This document shows positions 22,733 through 34,267 of a stretch of 64,000 nt of DNA, piece after piece. The stretch's first letter is position 1. The number at the start of each line of letters is the position of its first letter. Both the position numbers and the translations under genes were made by a program. Below the pieces are notes generated by a model. It was not told where the DNA came from, made no database searches, and was given only the letters and a program-made list of their open reading frames with translations. The DNA is from Batkoa obscura (Eukaryota; Entomophthoromycota; Entomophthoromycetes; Entomophthorales; Batkoaceae), in assembly GCA_030770535.1 (NCBI GenBank), contig JASVEC010000003.1, forward strand, positions 1,984,001 to 2,048,000, read 5' to 3'.

Positions 22733-25020
22733 ATAAAATTACTTTATCATTATTATTCATATTGATAAAATTTCTTTTTATACTTTTTATCTTTTTATAT
22801 TTTTCTATCCTTTCTTTTTCTATACTAGTTAAAAATAAGGTAGCATCTTTTGAATTAAATTCTATTATGTCTTTTGTTTCTTCATTTTCTTTTTCATTGA
22901 ATTTTAAATTGTTTTCTATTATATTATTTGTTTCTTTATTTTCTTTTAAATTCGTTACACTTGATCCACTAATATAATTAATTATTTTATTATTTATTAT
23001 TTATTATTGTTATTATTGTTATTATTAAACTTACATATTTCCTACAAAGGTAGGTTGTACTCGTTTTTTATTGTTTTTTATTGTTGTTATTTGTGAATTA
23101 TTACTGTTGCCATTTATTATAGTTGCGGTTGTATTATTTAATATAGTTGTAGTGGGAGTATTTATTGTATGATTATTGTTGTTATTATTACTATTAAATT
23201 GTTTAAGAATATCAATATTACTATTGCCAATATTAACTTTTGACTCAATATTTAATAATTGATGAGATGACGGTAATAAAATATCTTCTTTTTTCATATA
23301 ATTATTTTTTTCATTTTCCTATTTATTATAAATATTATATTAGTATTAATGTCTATTATTATTATTATTATTATATTTTGACTTACATTGTTAATTGGTA
23401 TTCCTAATTCTTTTTCGTTAAATATAAAAAAACAAATGGTACCATCATCTGAACAAGCTACTAATTTATAACCATCAGAACTCCTAAACGAAATATTTAA
23501 TATTATTAAATAATATATTATTTTATTTTATTATTACCAACTAAGATCTTTAATACTAGCAGTAGTAACAGTCATAGTAGCTACTAAAGGTCTTGAAGAA
23601 ATATTAGACCATATAGTAATCGTTTGATCTTGTCCTGCTAATGCACAATAACATATTTTTACTTCTGTTTTATCAATTTTGAAATTTCTTGGATTAAATA
23701 ACTATTATTTTATTATTATTATTATTATATATTTTTATAATAATATTATTATTTAAACTTACAGATACTTCAACTGCCCTTGTATGTCCTGAAAATATAA
23801 TTCCTTCTTTAAAATCTTCTCTTTTTAATAAGGCTACTACTGGTGAATCATTACACATTATATTTGATGTACATAAATGAGATCCATTTGGTGTCCAACT
23901 AATAATGATAATAATAATTATTATTGTTATTTATAATTTATTATAATAATATTTAACTTACCTTAATCTTTGAAAGAAACTACCTTGCTTTTTTTTAGTT
24001 TGAAAATCTCTAGTTGCTTTAACTTTCCAATCATTAATTTGCCAAATAGTAACTCTTTGATCATCGGACTAAATATAAGTGTTAAACAAAAATTTCTTCT
24101 TAATAAATAACAGTTGATTCTTACTTGAGCAGCTAAATATTCATTTAAAGGATCAAAAGCAATACCTTTTACCGGCGTTTGTAATGAAATAACTTTAAAA
24201 TTTTCTGTATAAATTTTCAATTCAAATTAATACTTTATTAATAAATATTTAAAATTTTACCAAAGTTTTTCCATATAATTATAGTTGAATCCATACTACA
24301 TGATACTAGATATTGATTATCTTTTGACCATGCAAGTCCCATAATATCTAATTAAAATTACTTTTAAATTTTATCAAGTTTATACTTATATTTATGTTTA
24401 CCTAAATGATGACCAGCTAACCTTCTAATAACTTTCCAATTTTCAATATTATTATTTTCTTCACCAAATGTTTGCATTGACATTGTATTTCTAATATTTA
24501 ATAAACAATCAATATGAATAGAAACTATTTATATCATTTACTCTTTTTCTTTTTCCCAAATCAATATAATTTTATCATCTGCTCCAGAAGCTAGATATCT
24601 ACCACCTTTATTACTCCATCTTACACAATTAACTGATCCTATTTAATTAGTTTTTAATTATTAAATATTATCCTATTATTATTTCAATTTGTTTACCTTC
24701 ATGTCGAAGCAAAGTAGCTAATAATTTATCTTTATCTTCTGTATTATTATTTGGTTCTATATTTTCAATGTCCCAAATATTAATTTTTCGATCTTAGTAT
24801 TAATTTAATACTAGCACTTTTTAAATTGATATTTAATTTACCATAACCTCCAGTAGCTAATCTTTTACCATCTGGGTGTATATCAATGGAACATATTGCA
24901 CTCGGAAATGAACTATTTGAATCTAATATTTAATAGTTTTAAACTTAATTGTATTTTTATTGTTATAAATTTATTATAATTACTAGAATGAGCAATTGAG
25001 TTTGGATATATTATTTTCAT
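21091..25020 (-). CDS. HIR1: HIRA/Hir1 histone chaperone
   Basis: WD-repeat subunit of the HIR complex, which deposits H3-H4 outside replication with Asf1. From the ATG at 25020 the reading is [95 protein letters not shown] and [19 protein letters not shown]: the HIRA seven-blade propeller in order. After an Asn/Thr-rich spacer comes [10 protein letters not shown], the B domain that binds Asf1. The C-terminal HIRA domain ([26 protein letters not shown], then [15 protein letters not shown]) finishes at 21091. There are about 18 exons, many introns with (tat)n runs. The intron after KLITISHLE contains a whole MITE (21547-21653). The last exon is reached by an intron at roughly 21133-21180. Confidence 0.92.
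21547..21653. mobile_element. TGGGGATG-family MITE, 107 bp, inside a HIRA intron
   Basis: Intact copy with inverted ends ATATGGGGATGT and ACATCCCCATAT and the full body (GGTTTCATTACTTTTTCC, TAAGCGCTATTTGAGCGG, AAGATTGTTAATAAAATTC). It lies wholly within the intron between HIRA exons KLITISHLE and [10 protein letters not shown]. Splice sites on either side remain usable. Confidence 0.92.
22690..22732. repeat. (tta)n microsatellite
   Basis: An uninterrupted trinucleotide run of about 14 units in a HIRA intron. Confidence 0.85.
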
Positions 25021-25232
25021 CAAAAAAGTATTTAAAAATGATTTAAAAAAAAGGAATCAAGATTTTTCTTAATTAAATTATACGATTTTTATTTTAATAG
25101 ACTATTAGTGTGACATTTTTTATTTATTCTATTAATTTTTAAGCTTAAAAAATTGAACAAAAATGAGAAATTAAAGTTAATAAAATAAGGATAAGAATAA
25201 AATAAGTATGTTAAAATTAATAATTATTTTAT

Positions 25233-25640
25233 TTAATATTTCTTATTATTAGTTTGATATTTAGTAGAAACAATATCAATATATTTTGTTAATTCAGAAG
25301 TAATACTATCTCCCATGTATTCTTCTTTAAGTTGACCAGTTTGATAAACATTAATAGTAGGGAAACCAACAATTTTATTCTTTTTACAAAGATCAGGTAA
25401 TGCTTTACAATCAACTGTAGCAAAATGAAAACCTCGATCTTTACCATCCTTTGCTTTGGCCTCGGCACTTTCTTTCCATGGCCCTAACATCATTTTGGAA
25501 TACTTACATGTTGGTGAATAATACATTATTAACCAATTACCACCACCTACTTCTTTATCAAAATTCTCACTTGTTAAAGTCAATTGATGAGCGGATATAA
25601 TAGATAATAATGATAATGTAAAAGTATTAAATAATTTCAT
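25233..25640 (-). CDS. Secretory thioredoxin-fold (PDI-like) protein with CKYS active site
   Basis: Single-exon, 135-residue protein. Residues 1-17 (MKLFNTFTLSLLSIISA) form a signal peptide, so it is probably ER-luminal or secreted. One thioredoxin domain follows: LTLTSENFDKEV, WLIMYYSPTCKYSKMM, FHFATVDCKALPDLCKKNKI, VGFPTINVYQTGQ. The usual CxxC active site is C45-K-Y-S48, so the resolving Cys is a Ser. Monothiol PDI-like domains tend to act in isomerisation or substrate trapping rather than oxidation. No KDEL-type retention signal is present (it ends NNKKY). Confidence 0.85.
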   Translation of the reverse strand: MKLFNTFTLSLLSIISAHQLTLTSENFDKEVGGGNWLIMYYSPTCKYSKMMLGPWKESAEAKAKDGKDRGFHFATVDCKALPDLCKKNKIVGFPTINVYQTGQLKEEYMGDSITSELTKYIDIVSTKYQTNNKKY

Positions 25641-26590
25641 TGTTATTGAGTTATAATATTAATTTTAATATGTTAATTGAAATAGCACTGCTTTTTTCCT
25701 ATTATTTATAAGTTTATATTTTTATTTTAAATTTGATTTAACCTTGTTTTTATACTATTTTAAAGTCATTAATTTAATTTTAATAGTTACCCGATTAATT
25801 TGATTTATAAATAAATTTAAATCCTCATCTTTTTTATTTATTCATATTAATTTAAAAATAATACCAACTAAAACTATATTATTAATAAAAATACATAACA
25901 TCTAATAACTAGACCTTAAAAAAATTAACTCACTTTTAAATTAGATGCTAGACAAATTACTTAATAAGTAAATTCTCTTAACTTTATAATTTTTATTTAG
26001 TTCCGCTTAAAGAGCCCTCATTTAATGAATTTAAAATTAATATTTTTTATTTTAAAGGTTTTAAACTTATTAACTAGGATTATTATTTGATTAAACAATA
26101 AATTAATGTATTAAACTTATCCTCTAATTCATTTTTTATTTTTGAATATCATCTATTTATCTATTTGTCTATTTATAAATATTTTAGTTAATACGATGCC
26201 TTTACTTTGTTTAAAAGTGGGATTTTTATAAGTTTTTTTGAAGTAAAAAAGTAGTATTTTCATAATTTAAATCACTTTTATACATATATAATTATTAAAG
26301 TTATTAACTTAGTCGATATATTAGATTCTTTACTGAAAGATAAATAAAAAAATATGGAAAAGAATATTAATCTTAAGTTATACGATTTACTAGAAGTGTC
26401 GTAATGAGATATTATTTTAATGAATAACTATTAAACTAAAGTAAATAAACTTTGATTATTTTATCTTGAGTCAATCTTTAATTTTATAAATCCTCATAAG
26501 AGTTATGAGATCACTAAGAGTATATTAAAATAAAGAAATGAGATTAATGAAAAGACAGACCAGTGTTTTTTTAAGTTTGTTAAGATAATC
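25641..26590. other. Intergenic region without recognisable features
   Basis: Very AT-rich stretch of about 950 bp. I see no exon, RNA gene or repeat that I can support. Confidence 0.5.
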
Positions 26591-27292
26591 TTTACTAAAG
26601 AATGAAATCCAAATACTTACCAATAATAACTTCAAACCCTGGAGGCTAATAACTAGTAAATATCCTATTATTAATATCAGCTAATTTATTCTCTTTTAAA
26701 ATAAAAATTTTATAGCATAAATTGTTGTGACATAAACTGTTTTTACCGAATTTCATACTTTTTGATTCCTTAACAACATCATACCTTTATTCCGTTCCAA
26801 CTAAACACTTTGGTACGTAATATCTATTAATATCTTCATTACTAATTATCTTTTCAAATATATGGGGATGTTTTTTTTCTGTTTCATCACTTTTTCCATC
26901 TTTTAAGTACTATTTGAATAGAATAATTATTAGTAAAATTCTTAAACAAAAAAATACACCCCATATAGATAAAACAATATATTGTATTTATATACTCTAC
27001 ATCTTCTTTTTGCCCAAACATAGGTGTTCTAATATGATTTTCAGATACTGTTAATCCTAACTCATTACCCAAACTAAACGATCTGTCCTAACCTTTACTT
27101 ATCTTATGTAGACGATCATAAAATCCCAATACTTAACACATTATCTTATAATTATTAGGTATCGCATAGCATTCCTCAATACTATTAATTTTATCTCCAT
27201 TTGTATCCAAGTTAACAATGGCTAGAAACTTTTTACTTTTTAAATAATATTTATATTTTTTTGTTACAATATTATTATCCCCTTCCATTATT
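26590..27292 (-). pseudogene. Decayed ORF of unknown family, split by a MITE
   Basis: From the ATG at about 27292 the minus strand reads EGDNNIVTKKYKYYLKSKKF, then IVNLDTNGDKINSIEECYAI, PNNYKIMC, a stop, VLGFYDRLHKISKG, a stop, and GNELGLTVSENHIRTPMFGQ. The MITE at 26860-26966 follows. Beyond it come IFEKIISNEDINRYYVPKCL, a stop after VGTE, and NNRIFTSY, a stop, PPGFEVIIG. All four in-frame stops are TAA or TAG; other frames are closed. I recognise no family. It looks like a former coding sequence, since composition and frame bias are coding-like, but spliced alternatives cannot be excluded. Confidence 0.45.
26860..26966. mobile_element. TGGGGATG-family MITE, 107 bp
   Basis: Near-intact copy: ATATGGGGATGTTTTTTTTC at one end, and AAAAATACACCCCATAT (one change) at the other. 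It lies inside the decayed ORF at 26590-27292 and interrupts its frame. Confidence 0.9.
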
Positions 27293-27802
27293 GTAATTAT
27301 AATATGAACTCACTCTTTTTTAATTAATGTTTGGTATTTGTAATATAAAAGTATTTATGGTAAATTTAAAAGAATAAAAGAGTAAGAGATTTGTGGAAGT
27401 AATTGCTTTTATTCACTTAATAATACCAATTGTAAATTAAAACATTAAAAACACTTTTGAATTAGGTTATTGGCATCAAATTGGTTGACACTTACTCTAT
27501 ATTAGGTAAATCAATGTTACTATAATATCTAAGGAGAATTTTAAATCTAATATATTTAGTAAAATATTAAAATTATATAAGTAGATTTTATTTATATTAA
27601 ATAAAAATAACATAACTAATTTTTAAGATCCTTAAACAAATTATAGTAGTTAAATTGATTTTTATCAGTAATATTTATTTAAATAAATTCTTAGCAGCCA
27701 TAATACAATACCAGCTCATTGCTATTAATTTAAAATTAATGTGCAAAAAACAATTCAATAAGTAATTACCAATGTTATCTCTCAATTAATCAGTTAAATA
27801 AG
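27293..27802. other. Intergenic, downstream of Tfb2
   Basis: A 510-bp AT-rich stretch with nothing recognisable. Confidence 0.5.
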
Positions 27803-29563
27803 CTATTTCCCATTTTTGATTCCAAGTATAGTACTTGCTTCTTCCTTCACATACGCATGCGCACTTTCAGTAATTACCATCATTTTCTTTTCTCTATTAG
27901 CCCATAATACACCTCCATAACTTTTAGCAATTTCATAAACAGCAATAAAATCTTGAGGACGGGCAAATCCTTTCCATAATTTACCAGAACTTGAATGTAC
28001 TCGATTCTTTTCAATTTCCCATAACTTTATTTGATCTACAACTGTCAATGGAAGGATTGGGTTTTCTTTTCTCATTATTGGATGTGCATGTGATTCCAAA
28101 TAATGAATAATTTGATCAGCAGTAATTCCGTGACTAAAAGCTTTACGTACAGAATCACGATCCAAATAACCAGCTACCATATTCTCATATCTGTTTTTAA
28201 GCCCCATAAATAAGTTTAAAATGGCAACTTGAAGTTGTGATTTAGTGTAAGCATAAATCCTATAATTTGTTTCTACTATCAAGGTGCCAGGCTGTCCACT
28301 TAGAATATTTAATTCATCTTTAAGCTCATCAGGTGCTTCTAGAGGTGAATCGCCTTTGCGTAAAGTGCTATCTAGCCCCCCAGACATCAATGAAGTTGCC
28401 ATAAGAGTAGGATAAAACATTTTCGTATCTTCTTCATTTTGATATATCACACCATATTTTGAAAGATCGTGTAGCATCTTTCGTTGTGCTGGATTTAATG
28501 CCGAAATTAAGTAACCTTTACCAAATTCCAATGATGCCAATAAGAAATAAAACTGAAGCACTTCAACCTGTTCAATTTTACGTTCTCCCCTTTCCTCGCT
28601 ACTAACCATTGAAAGATATTGAAGCAAAAATATCCAAGTTTGTGCAACTACATCTTTTAAAAGGAATTGAAACCCACGATTTGTAATCTTCGTATCTCCT
28701 TCTCTGTAAAATATTAATATATTTTAAATGATTAAATGTATTATCCAACTTTTTTGACATTAAACCAGAGTTACGTAGAAGGTTAACTACTTTTGGAGAA
28801 ACGGGTTCGCCATCTCTAGATCCCACCATATAGTGTAAAATAGCCTTAACAAAATATTAATTAGGCCAAATTCACAAATTAAAGTATACCTCTCTACTTT
28901 TTTCTGCAAATCTATCTAATGTTTCAATAGAAGGCTTTATCTTATCATTCAAATTTGATGATTTACCAAAACTTGAGTCACTACACCTTTAAATTGTAAA
29001 TTAACACAAAGCTGGAATTTAATCTTAGCTTACCCACCACATAAAGCATTCTTAAAAGAGCCCCTAAATATGCGATTCATGTGAATATATTTTTTATCAT
29101 TATCCCTTTGCTCTTTTGAATCGCCTGGCTTTGATTTTGATTTAATCAAGATTTTCAATTTCGCTGCATTTTTAAGAGCAATTTGAACCTCACTACAAAT
29201 TTAGTTTAAATATTAAAATTTATAGTTATTTACCCAGCTGCTTTAAGGTGAAACCAAGAAAAAACAGTGGTGATTTCAACTTGATCTTCAGAAAATAATA
29301 GAGACATGACTAGTTGTTTAGCCAGGGGTGTTAATAGTCTATTTTAAAAGGATTAATTGTTCACAAGGTGAATCAAGTTGAATTTGCTACCTATAAATAG
29401 CCAAACAAGAAGATGGCTCTTTAAATAATTTACTAAAAGTACGAGAGTTGAGCGAAAATAAATAGCTTTGAATATTGTCATGAAGCTCATTATATCTTAT
29501 AGTTGAACTACGTTCCTTCCTTTTTAAATTTCCGTTAGTTGAATCCCTGGCTTCTGCTGACAT
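27803..29563 (-). CDS. TFB2: TFIIH subunit Tfb2 / p52 (GTF2H4)
   Basis: Core TFIIH subunit that anchors and stimulates the XPB/Ssl2 ATPase in transcription initiation and nucleotide excision repair. The start at 29563 reads MSAEARDSTNGNLKRKERSS. LHDNIQSYLFSLNSRTFSKL, PLAKQLVMSLLF and YMVGSRDGEPVSPKVVNLLR follow in successive exons. The large last exon (to 27803) carries LQFYFLLASLEFGKGY, PGTLIVETNYRIYAYTKSQL, GITADQIIHYLESHAHPIMR, LPLTVVDQIKLWEIEKNRV and the C-terminal dimerisation module (FIAVYEIAKSYGGVLWANRE, KKMMVITESAHAYVK). These are diagnostic of Tfb2. There are about eight exons. The length, about 500 residues, is normal. Confidence 0.93.
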
Positions 29564-30498
29564 TTTTGAATTTTCTTTAATTGATTAAAAAAAGTACATT
29601 TGTTTTTTTAGATTTTAAAGTTTAACCATTTTTTGAAATTATCAGATTTTATAAAGATTTTACATTGATAACTGCGATTTTTAGCTAAAAAATAGAGTTG
29701 TTGTTGGTTGCAGCAGTATGTAGTTTTATAATGAGAAAAAACATTAGTATCAAAAGTATTTTGGCATTACTATTATATACCCTTACTAGTTTTTAATGAA
29801 AAAAACCACAGTTTTTGAAGTTATAAATTGTTTCAGTCTGTTGAATTATTATGAAAGGTACATACAATTTGTATAATAATTAAAAAGCTCGATATTATCA
29901 CTTTTAGCATATATAATGTTAATATGAATAGTAAACGATAGTATGATAAAGGATCATAAATTTAAAGGATAAAAATATTACTATTATTTAATAAAAGCTA
30001 GAGTAGAACAAGCTATACTAATAATCAATGGGTGCTAATTTAAGTGTACTGGTTTTGGTACACTTTTTAAATGAGTAAATAGAAAAAGCCAGACAATTTT
30101 TATGGCACTCTTTACTGCTATAGTTTTTATTTTGTTTCTTTCGAATTAGTTATATAAAGCCATCACAATTTAAAATGCTACGTGCCTCAATTTATCTTAC
30201 TTCTAACGTCAGAGTCTCAGTTACTCCTTATTAAATGAAAACATAACAATGCTATTTCAAGTTTTTTCTTTATTTTGATAGTAATTATATTTGAATTTGC
30301 TGCCTTCTACTGTAGCAATGACAGATCAAAAAATGTACCAAAACTGGTACAGTTGGAGGATATAACATCCATTAAAACAAATAAATAAATAAATTTTGAT
30401 ATGCTAAAAATACATTTTTTATTAAATAATTTAAAAAAATAATTAAAAATATGTGTCAATCAGTAATACTAATACTTAATAAGAGCCAAGAACCAGCG
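29564..30498. other. Intergenic region with a possible inverted-repeat element
   Basis: A 935-bp non-coding stretch. It contains the candidate element at 30042-30354 and the presumed Tfb2 promoter next to 29563. Confidence 0.5.
30042..30354. repeat. Candidate 313-bp element with ~29-bp terminal inverted repeats
   Basis: The left end (aagtgtactggttttggtac, then actttttaa) and the complement of the right end (aactgtaccagttttggtac, then attttttga) agree at about 24 of 29 positions. The core gtac-cagtttt-ggtac is itself nearly palindromic. There is no coding capacity and no clear target duplication. It may be a non-autonomous DNA element, or two copies of a palindromic motif. Confidence 0.4.
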
Positions 30499-31539
30499 TT
30501 ATGTTACTATTTTCTCCTTATTATTGAATATAATTGAGTTGATTTGAGACCTGCGCTTTGATGCCCTTTTCTGGAATGAAGCTGCATTGATTTTATTACT
30601 TTCTTTGACTGGTATTTTAATTATTTTATCAGGGTTATCCAAATCTCTTACTTCGAAATGATCAGCCATAAACGTTATCCTTTTATTTTTTATTTTATTA
30701 GTTTCTTTCACTTGAGTATCATTTTTATTTAAACTTTTATCATAAACTAACAGTGGATTTAATTCTTCGGACAACTTATCTATTGTACCTGGAACCAATA
30801 TTTGTCGAAATAAATAATGGTCGGGTATCTCAGTAATATTGTTTAATTCAGGTGGCAATATTATATTGTTCTTTTTGTAATATTTTATAATAGCACTTTC
30901 AATATTAAATTTTTGTTCCTTTTCAGGTTCAAAAATATCTTTAATAGATTCAGCTGTTGTTAAAACTTGATTCCATAAATTTGAGAAGGAATTTACGTTT
31001 TCTTTATCATTTACGTTACCTTTTTTGTTATCGGTTACTTTTAACTTTATTTTATCTTTGCTTAAATCTATCGACTTGTTTATCCTATCACTGTTACTTT
31101 TACACTTATGTTTCATAATATCACCAAAGATTACTTCCGAACAATCCGAGCACTTTAAGCCTATTTCATTGATATCCATTTCTTTGTCTTCACATACGTG
31201 TAAGTGCGGTAAACCTGATATTAACTGTAAGCAGTCTTTACACTTTACTGGCATTGAGGAAAATCTATTATGAATGCTAGTTTTACGTCGGTTTTCTTTA
31301 CAGCTATGCCTATCAACAAATTTCCCCGTTCTTCTACCACAATCTTTACAAATTACGCCAAGTTCGTCTTCCTCTTTTAATTGCTGTTTTTTTATTTCCT
31401 TTGCTATTTTAACTTCATTATTGACTTTAATTGCATCTTCCTTATTTATAACTTCTTTATTTGATGAAGGAGGTTCATTCAAAATAGTTTCTTTTAACTT
31501 TGATTCTATATCTTGTAATAACTCTGTAAAAAAGGACAT
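30499..31539 (-). CDS. Unknown protein with three tandem C-x2-C-x10-H-x-C motifs
   Basis: Not recognised. The first ATG (31539) gives 346 residues without introns. After a charged N-terminus (MSFFTELLQDIESKLKE) come three evenly built motifs: C64/C67/H78/C80, C100/C103/H114/C116 and C130/C133/H144/C146. All keep C-x2-C-x10-H-x-C, and K-D-C or S-D-C inside the first pair. Each could bind one zinc ion. The C-terminal half is Lys/Asn-rich with FSNLWNQVLTTAESIKDIF and a helix-rich end (ASFQKRASKRRSQINS). No signal peptide or membrane segment is seen. Basic patches would suit a nuclear or nucleic-acid-associated protein, but that is a guess. Confidence 0.75.
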   Translation of the reverse strand: MSFFTELLQDIESKLKETILNEPPSSNKEVINKEDAIKVNNEVKIAKEIKKQQLKEEDELGVICKDCGRRTGKFVDRHSCKENRRKTSIHNRFSSMPVKCKDCLQLISGLPHLHVCEDKEMDINEIGLKCSDCSEVIFGDIMKHKCKSNSDRINKSIDLSKDKIKLKVTDNKKGNVNDKENVNSFSNLWNQVLTTAESIKDIFEPEKEQKFNIESAIIKYYKKNNIILPPELNNITEIPDHYLFRQILVPGTIDKLSEELNPLLVYDKSLNKNDTQVKETNKIKNKRITFMADHFEVRDLDNPDKIIKIPVKESNKINAASFQKRASKRRSQINSIIFNNKEKIVT

Positions 31540-33214
31540 AACTTGTATAAAAAACAATAAAAATAAATAAATTAAAATGATAGAACCATGGGTTAGGCTT
31601 ATTTATATGTCATAGCACTTATTAACTAAAGTAATTCTTATTCATAAATAAGATGTTTCTATTAAAAGAAATAACATTTCTACAAGCCAATTAAACCTAT
31701 TTTTATTTCCTCTTGCAATATTAGATTATTTATTATAGTGTCATAGTTTTTGAATTAAAGAACAGATTATACTGTTGTTTGAGATTACACTAAATTTAAT
31801 CAAAAGCAATTTATTAAATTTTCGAATTTTATTTCCTAAAATAGACTAAAGTTCTTTCCAATTTGCCTAATATTTTTAAAATATTTTTTACGTAGCCTTG
31901 TAAAGTGGCCATAAATATTTCTATCATTTAACAAGACATACATACTTTCCAATCTTTAGAGTACTTTTGCACATTTTGAAGGTTTCTTGAGTATATCACA
32001 ATCTTCCTTTCATTATCAAAGGCGTGAACTTAATATATTTAATCAATCTCTGATTAATGTTTTAAAAAAATTCATAATATATTTTTAATATTAATTCATC
32101 ATCATTTACTCTGATTTTTAAAACTTTAATAAAACACCGATATTTATTCATAGAATAACTATTTCATACTTAGCATTCAATCAATATATTAGTTAAATTG
32201 GTTTTAGTGCTTAGATAATATCAATTATATTGAGATTTTCAGTATGCTGATTTATGTCCTAATAAACTTGCACTATTTTTAAATAAAAATGTAATGTTTA
32301 TTTTTAGCTTTTAAAAATTACGAAAATAATAAAACTATTTTTTGTTTGTTTGTTTATTTAGGAATTAATAAGCTTTAATATCAAACACATTAAAAAATCA
32401 AGTTGGCTTAAGTATTAGTCTATCATATCTGTCTTTCGATATATAATGCAACGAGATCATTTAAAAGATGGAAAGAATAATGAAACCAAAAAAAATATCT
32501 TCATATAAGTTTTACAATTTTTGTAAAATTTAGCCACTATATTTACTTATAATTTATGGAAACAAATTTAATATATTTTTAAATACTTTATAATAGTTTA
32601 ATTAACTATTATTTCCTTTTTATTTTAAATTAAAATATTATAATAAATTTAATCAATTCAATAAAAGATTCGTATAAAACACATATCAAAGCAGATTAAA
32701 AATAGTTTTAAATAACAAATTTTTAAATAAAATAATATATGATTATGTTTTACAAATAATATGACAAGAGTTAGAGTGACTATACTTATTAAAAAAGATA
32801 TTTTTCGAAAGTACAGTAAAAAAGTGTAATCTCATAATGCAAAAATACATATACCCATCAGATTGTTATATAGATGTATTATTGTCTGATTTTATTTTTA
32901 AAACTAATTTTAATTTTAATTTTAATATTATCTTTAGTTAGATTTTCTAGAATCAAACTTTCGTAATTTTGTAAAAATCAATGTAAATTTAATTTTTATA
33001 AGAGTTTCGAAAATTAATTTTTTATTTAACATATATACATCTAAGATGCTTGAAAGTAGATAATGTACTAATTTTTTAACTTTTTAATTTTTTTAATAAA
33101 ATTATATTACTATTTTTGGAAGTAGGATTGTTCTTAGAGTAATATCCCATAAATTATCAAAATCATTAAGTTCGAAATTAAATTATAAGAAATATTAGTT
33201 ATTAATTTAATAAA
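31540..33214. other. Gene-poor region with a worn MITE
   Basis: About 1.7 kb, very AT-rich, between divergent genes. Only a degraded MITE (about 32390-32506) is recognisable. Confidence 0.5.
32390..32506. repeat. Degraded TGGGGATG-family MITE
   Basis: The right part (agatggaaagaataatgaaa, then ccaaaaaaaatatcttcatat) is clearly the family's GAAACCAAAAAAAACATCCCCATAT end with several changes. The left part is only loosely alignable, so the left border is approximate. Confidence 0.6.
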
Positions 33215-34027
33215 ATGCCAAAATCAAGACGTTCCAAAGTTGGTAAGTAAACAATTAAAGGATAAAATGTAATAGCTAACTTGTACTGAATAGTTTCATT
33301 GACCCAAGTCAAACCTGGAACAAGAAAAGATAAAGAAGAGCTTATTGAAGTGGTAATTTTTTTTTAAAAATAGTGATGATTTGTATTAAAGTTTTGATCA
33401 GATTGAAGAATGTATCAATAATTATTCTTATATTTATATTTTCAAAGTTGAAAATATGCGTAACAGCTACTTAAAAGAAGTCCGTGAAGCCTTAAAACCA
33501 GGTCGTATGTTTTTAGGAAAAAATAAAATTATGCAAAGAGCTTTAGGACAAACTGAGAGTGATGCTAAAAAATTAAATTTGGATAAATTTTCAAAGGTAT
33601 TGCTCTATTTAACAAATACTAAACTTTATTTAACAAAAACTAGTTACTTGAAGGTGAATGTGGATTATTATTTACTGAAACTAAACCAGAGGAGATCACT
33701 GCTTATTTTAAAGAATTTAGAAAAGCTGATTATGCTCGTCATGGTTTTATTGCTGACAAAGAAGTCAAATTACCAGCTGGCATATTATACCGTGGAGATG
33801 ATACATTTCCACACAACATGGAGCCCCTTTTACGTGGGTTAGGCTTAAATACCCATATTGAACGTGGTAATGTTTGTATTTCAAATGAGCATACAATTTG
33901 TAAGCCTGGAGATAAGCTTACCGTACAGCAAGCTGATTTACTCAAACATTTTTATCACCAATTTGCCGAGTTTCATATCGTTCCTCAATATTATTACCAT
34001 GAAGGAGCTGTTACTAAAATTGAATAG
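33215..34027 (+). CDS. MRT4: MRT4, ribosome assembly factor (P0 paralogue)
   Basis: Nucleolar factor related to ribosomal protein P0 that holds the stalk site during 60S assembly. The exons give MPKSRRSKV, VSLTQVKPGTRKDKEELIEV, IEECINNYSYIYIFKVENMR with NSYLKEVREALKPGRMFLGK, then LLEGECGLLFTE and the C-terminal domain (FPHNMEPLLRGLGL, GNVCISNEHTICKPGDKLT, LLKHFYHQFAEFHIVPQYYY). The start MPKSxR and the NMRNSxLKxxR block are diagnostic of MRT4 rather than P0. There is no acidic P0 tail. The length, about 235 residues, is normal. The TAG is at 34025-34027. Confidence 0.93.
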
Positions 34028-34267
34028 AGATAATATGACTTTATAAGTGATATTAAAATATAGTATAGAAGTATACTTTTAATTCGTTGAACAATCTTTT
34101 CCATAAAATATAAAGCATATTTATAGATTTTAAAATAAAATAATGAATTTATAGTACTAATTAATTATTTGAAATATTTTTATGTAAAGTTATAAAATAA
34201 TTTAAAATAAATTTGTAAGCTAACTGTAAATTATCTTCACTTATTCTTTACTTTAACTTTTATTTTA

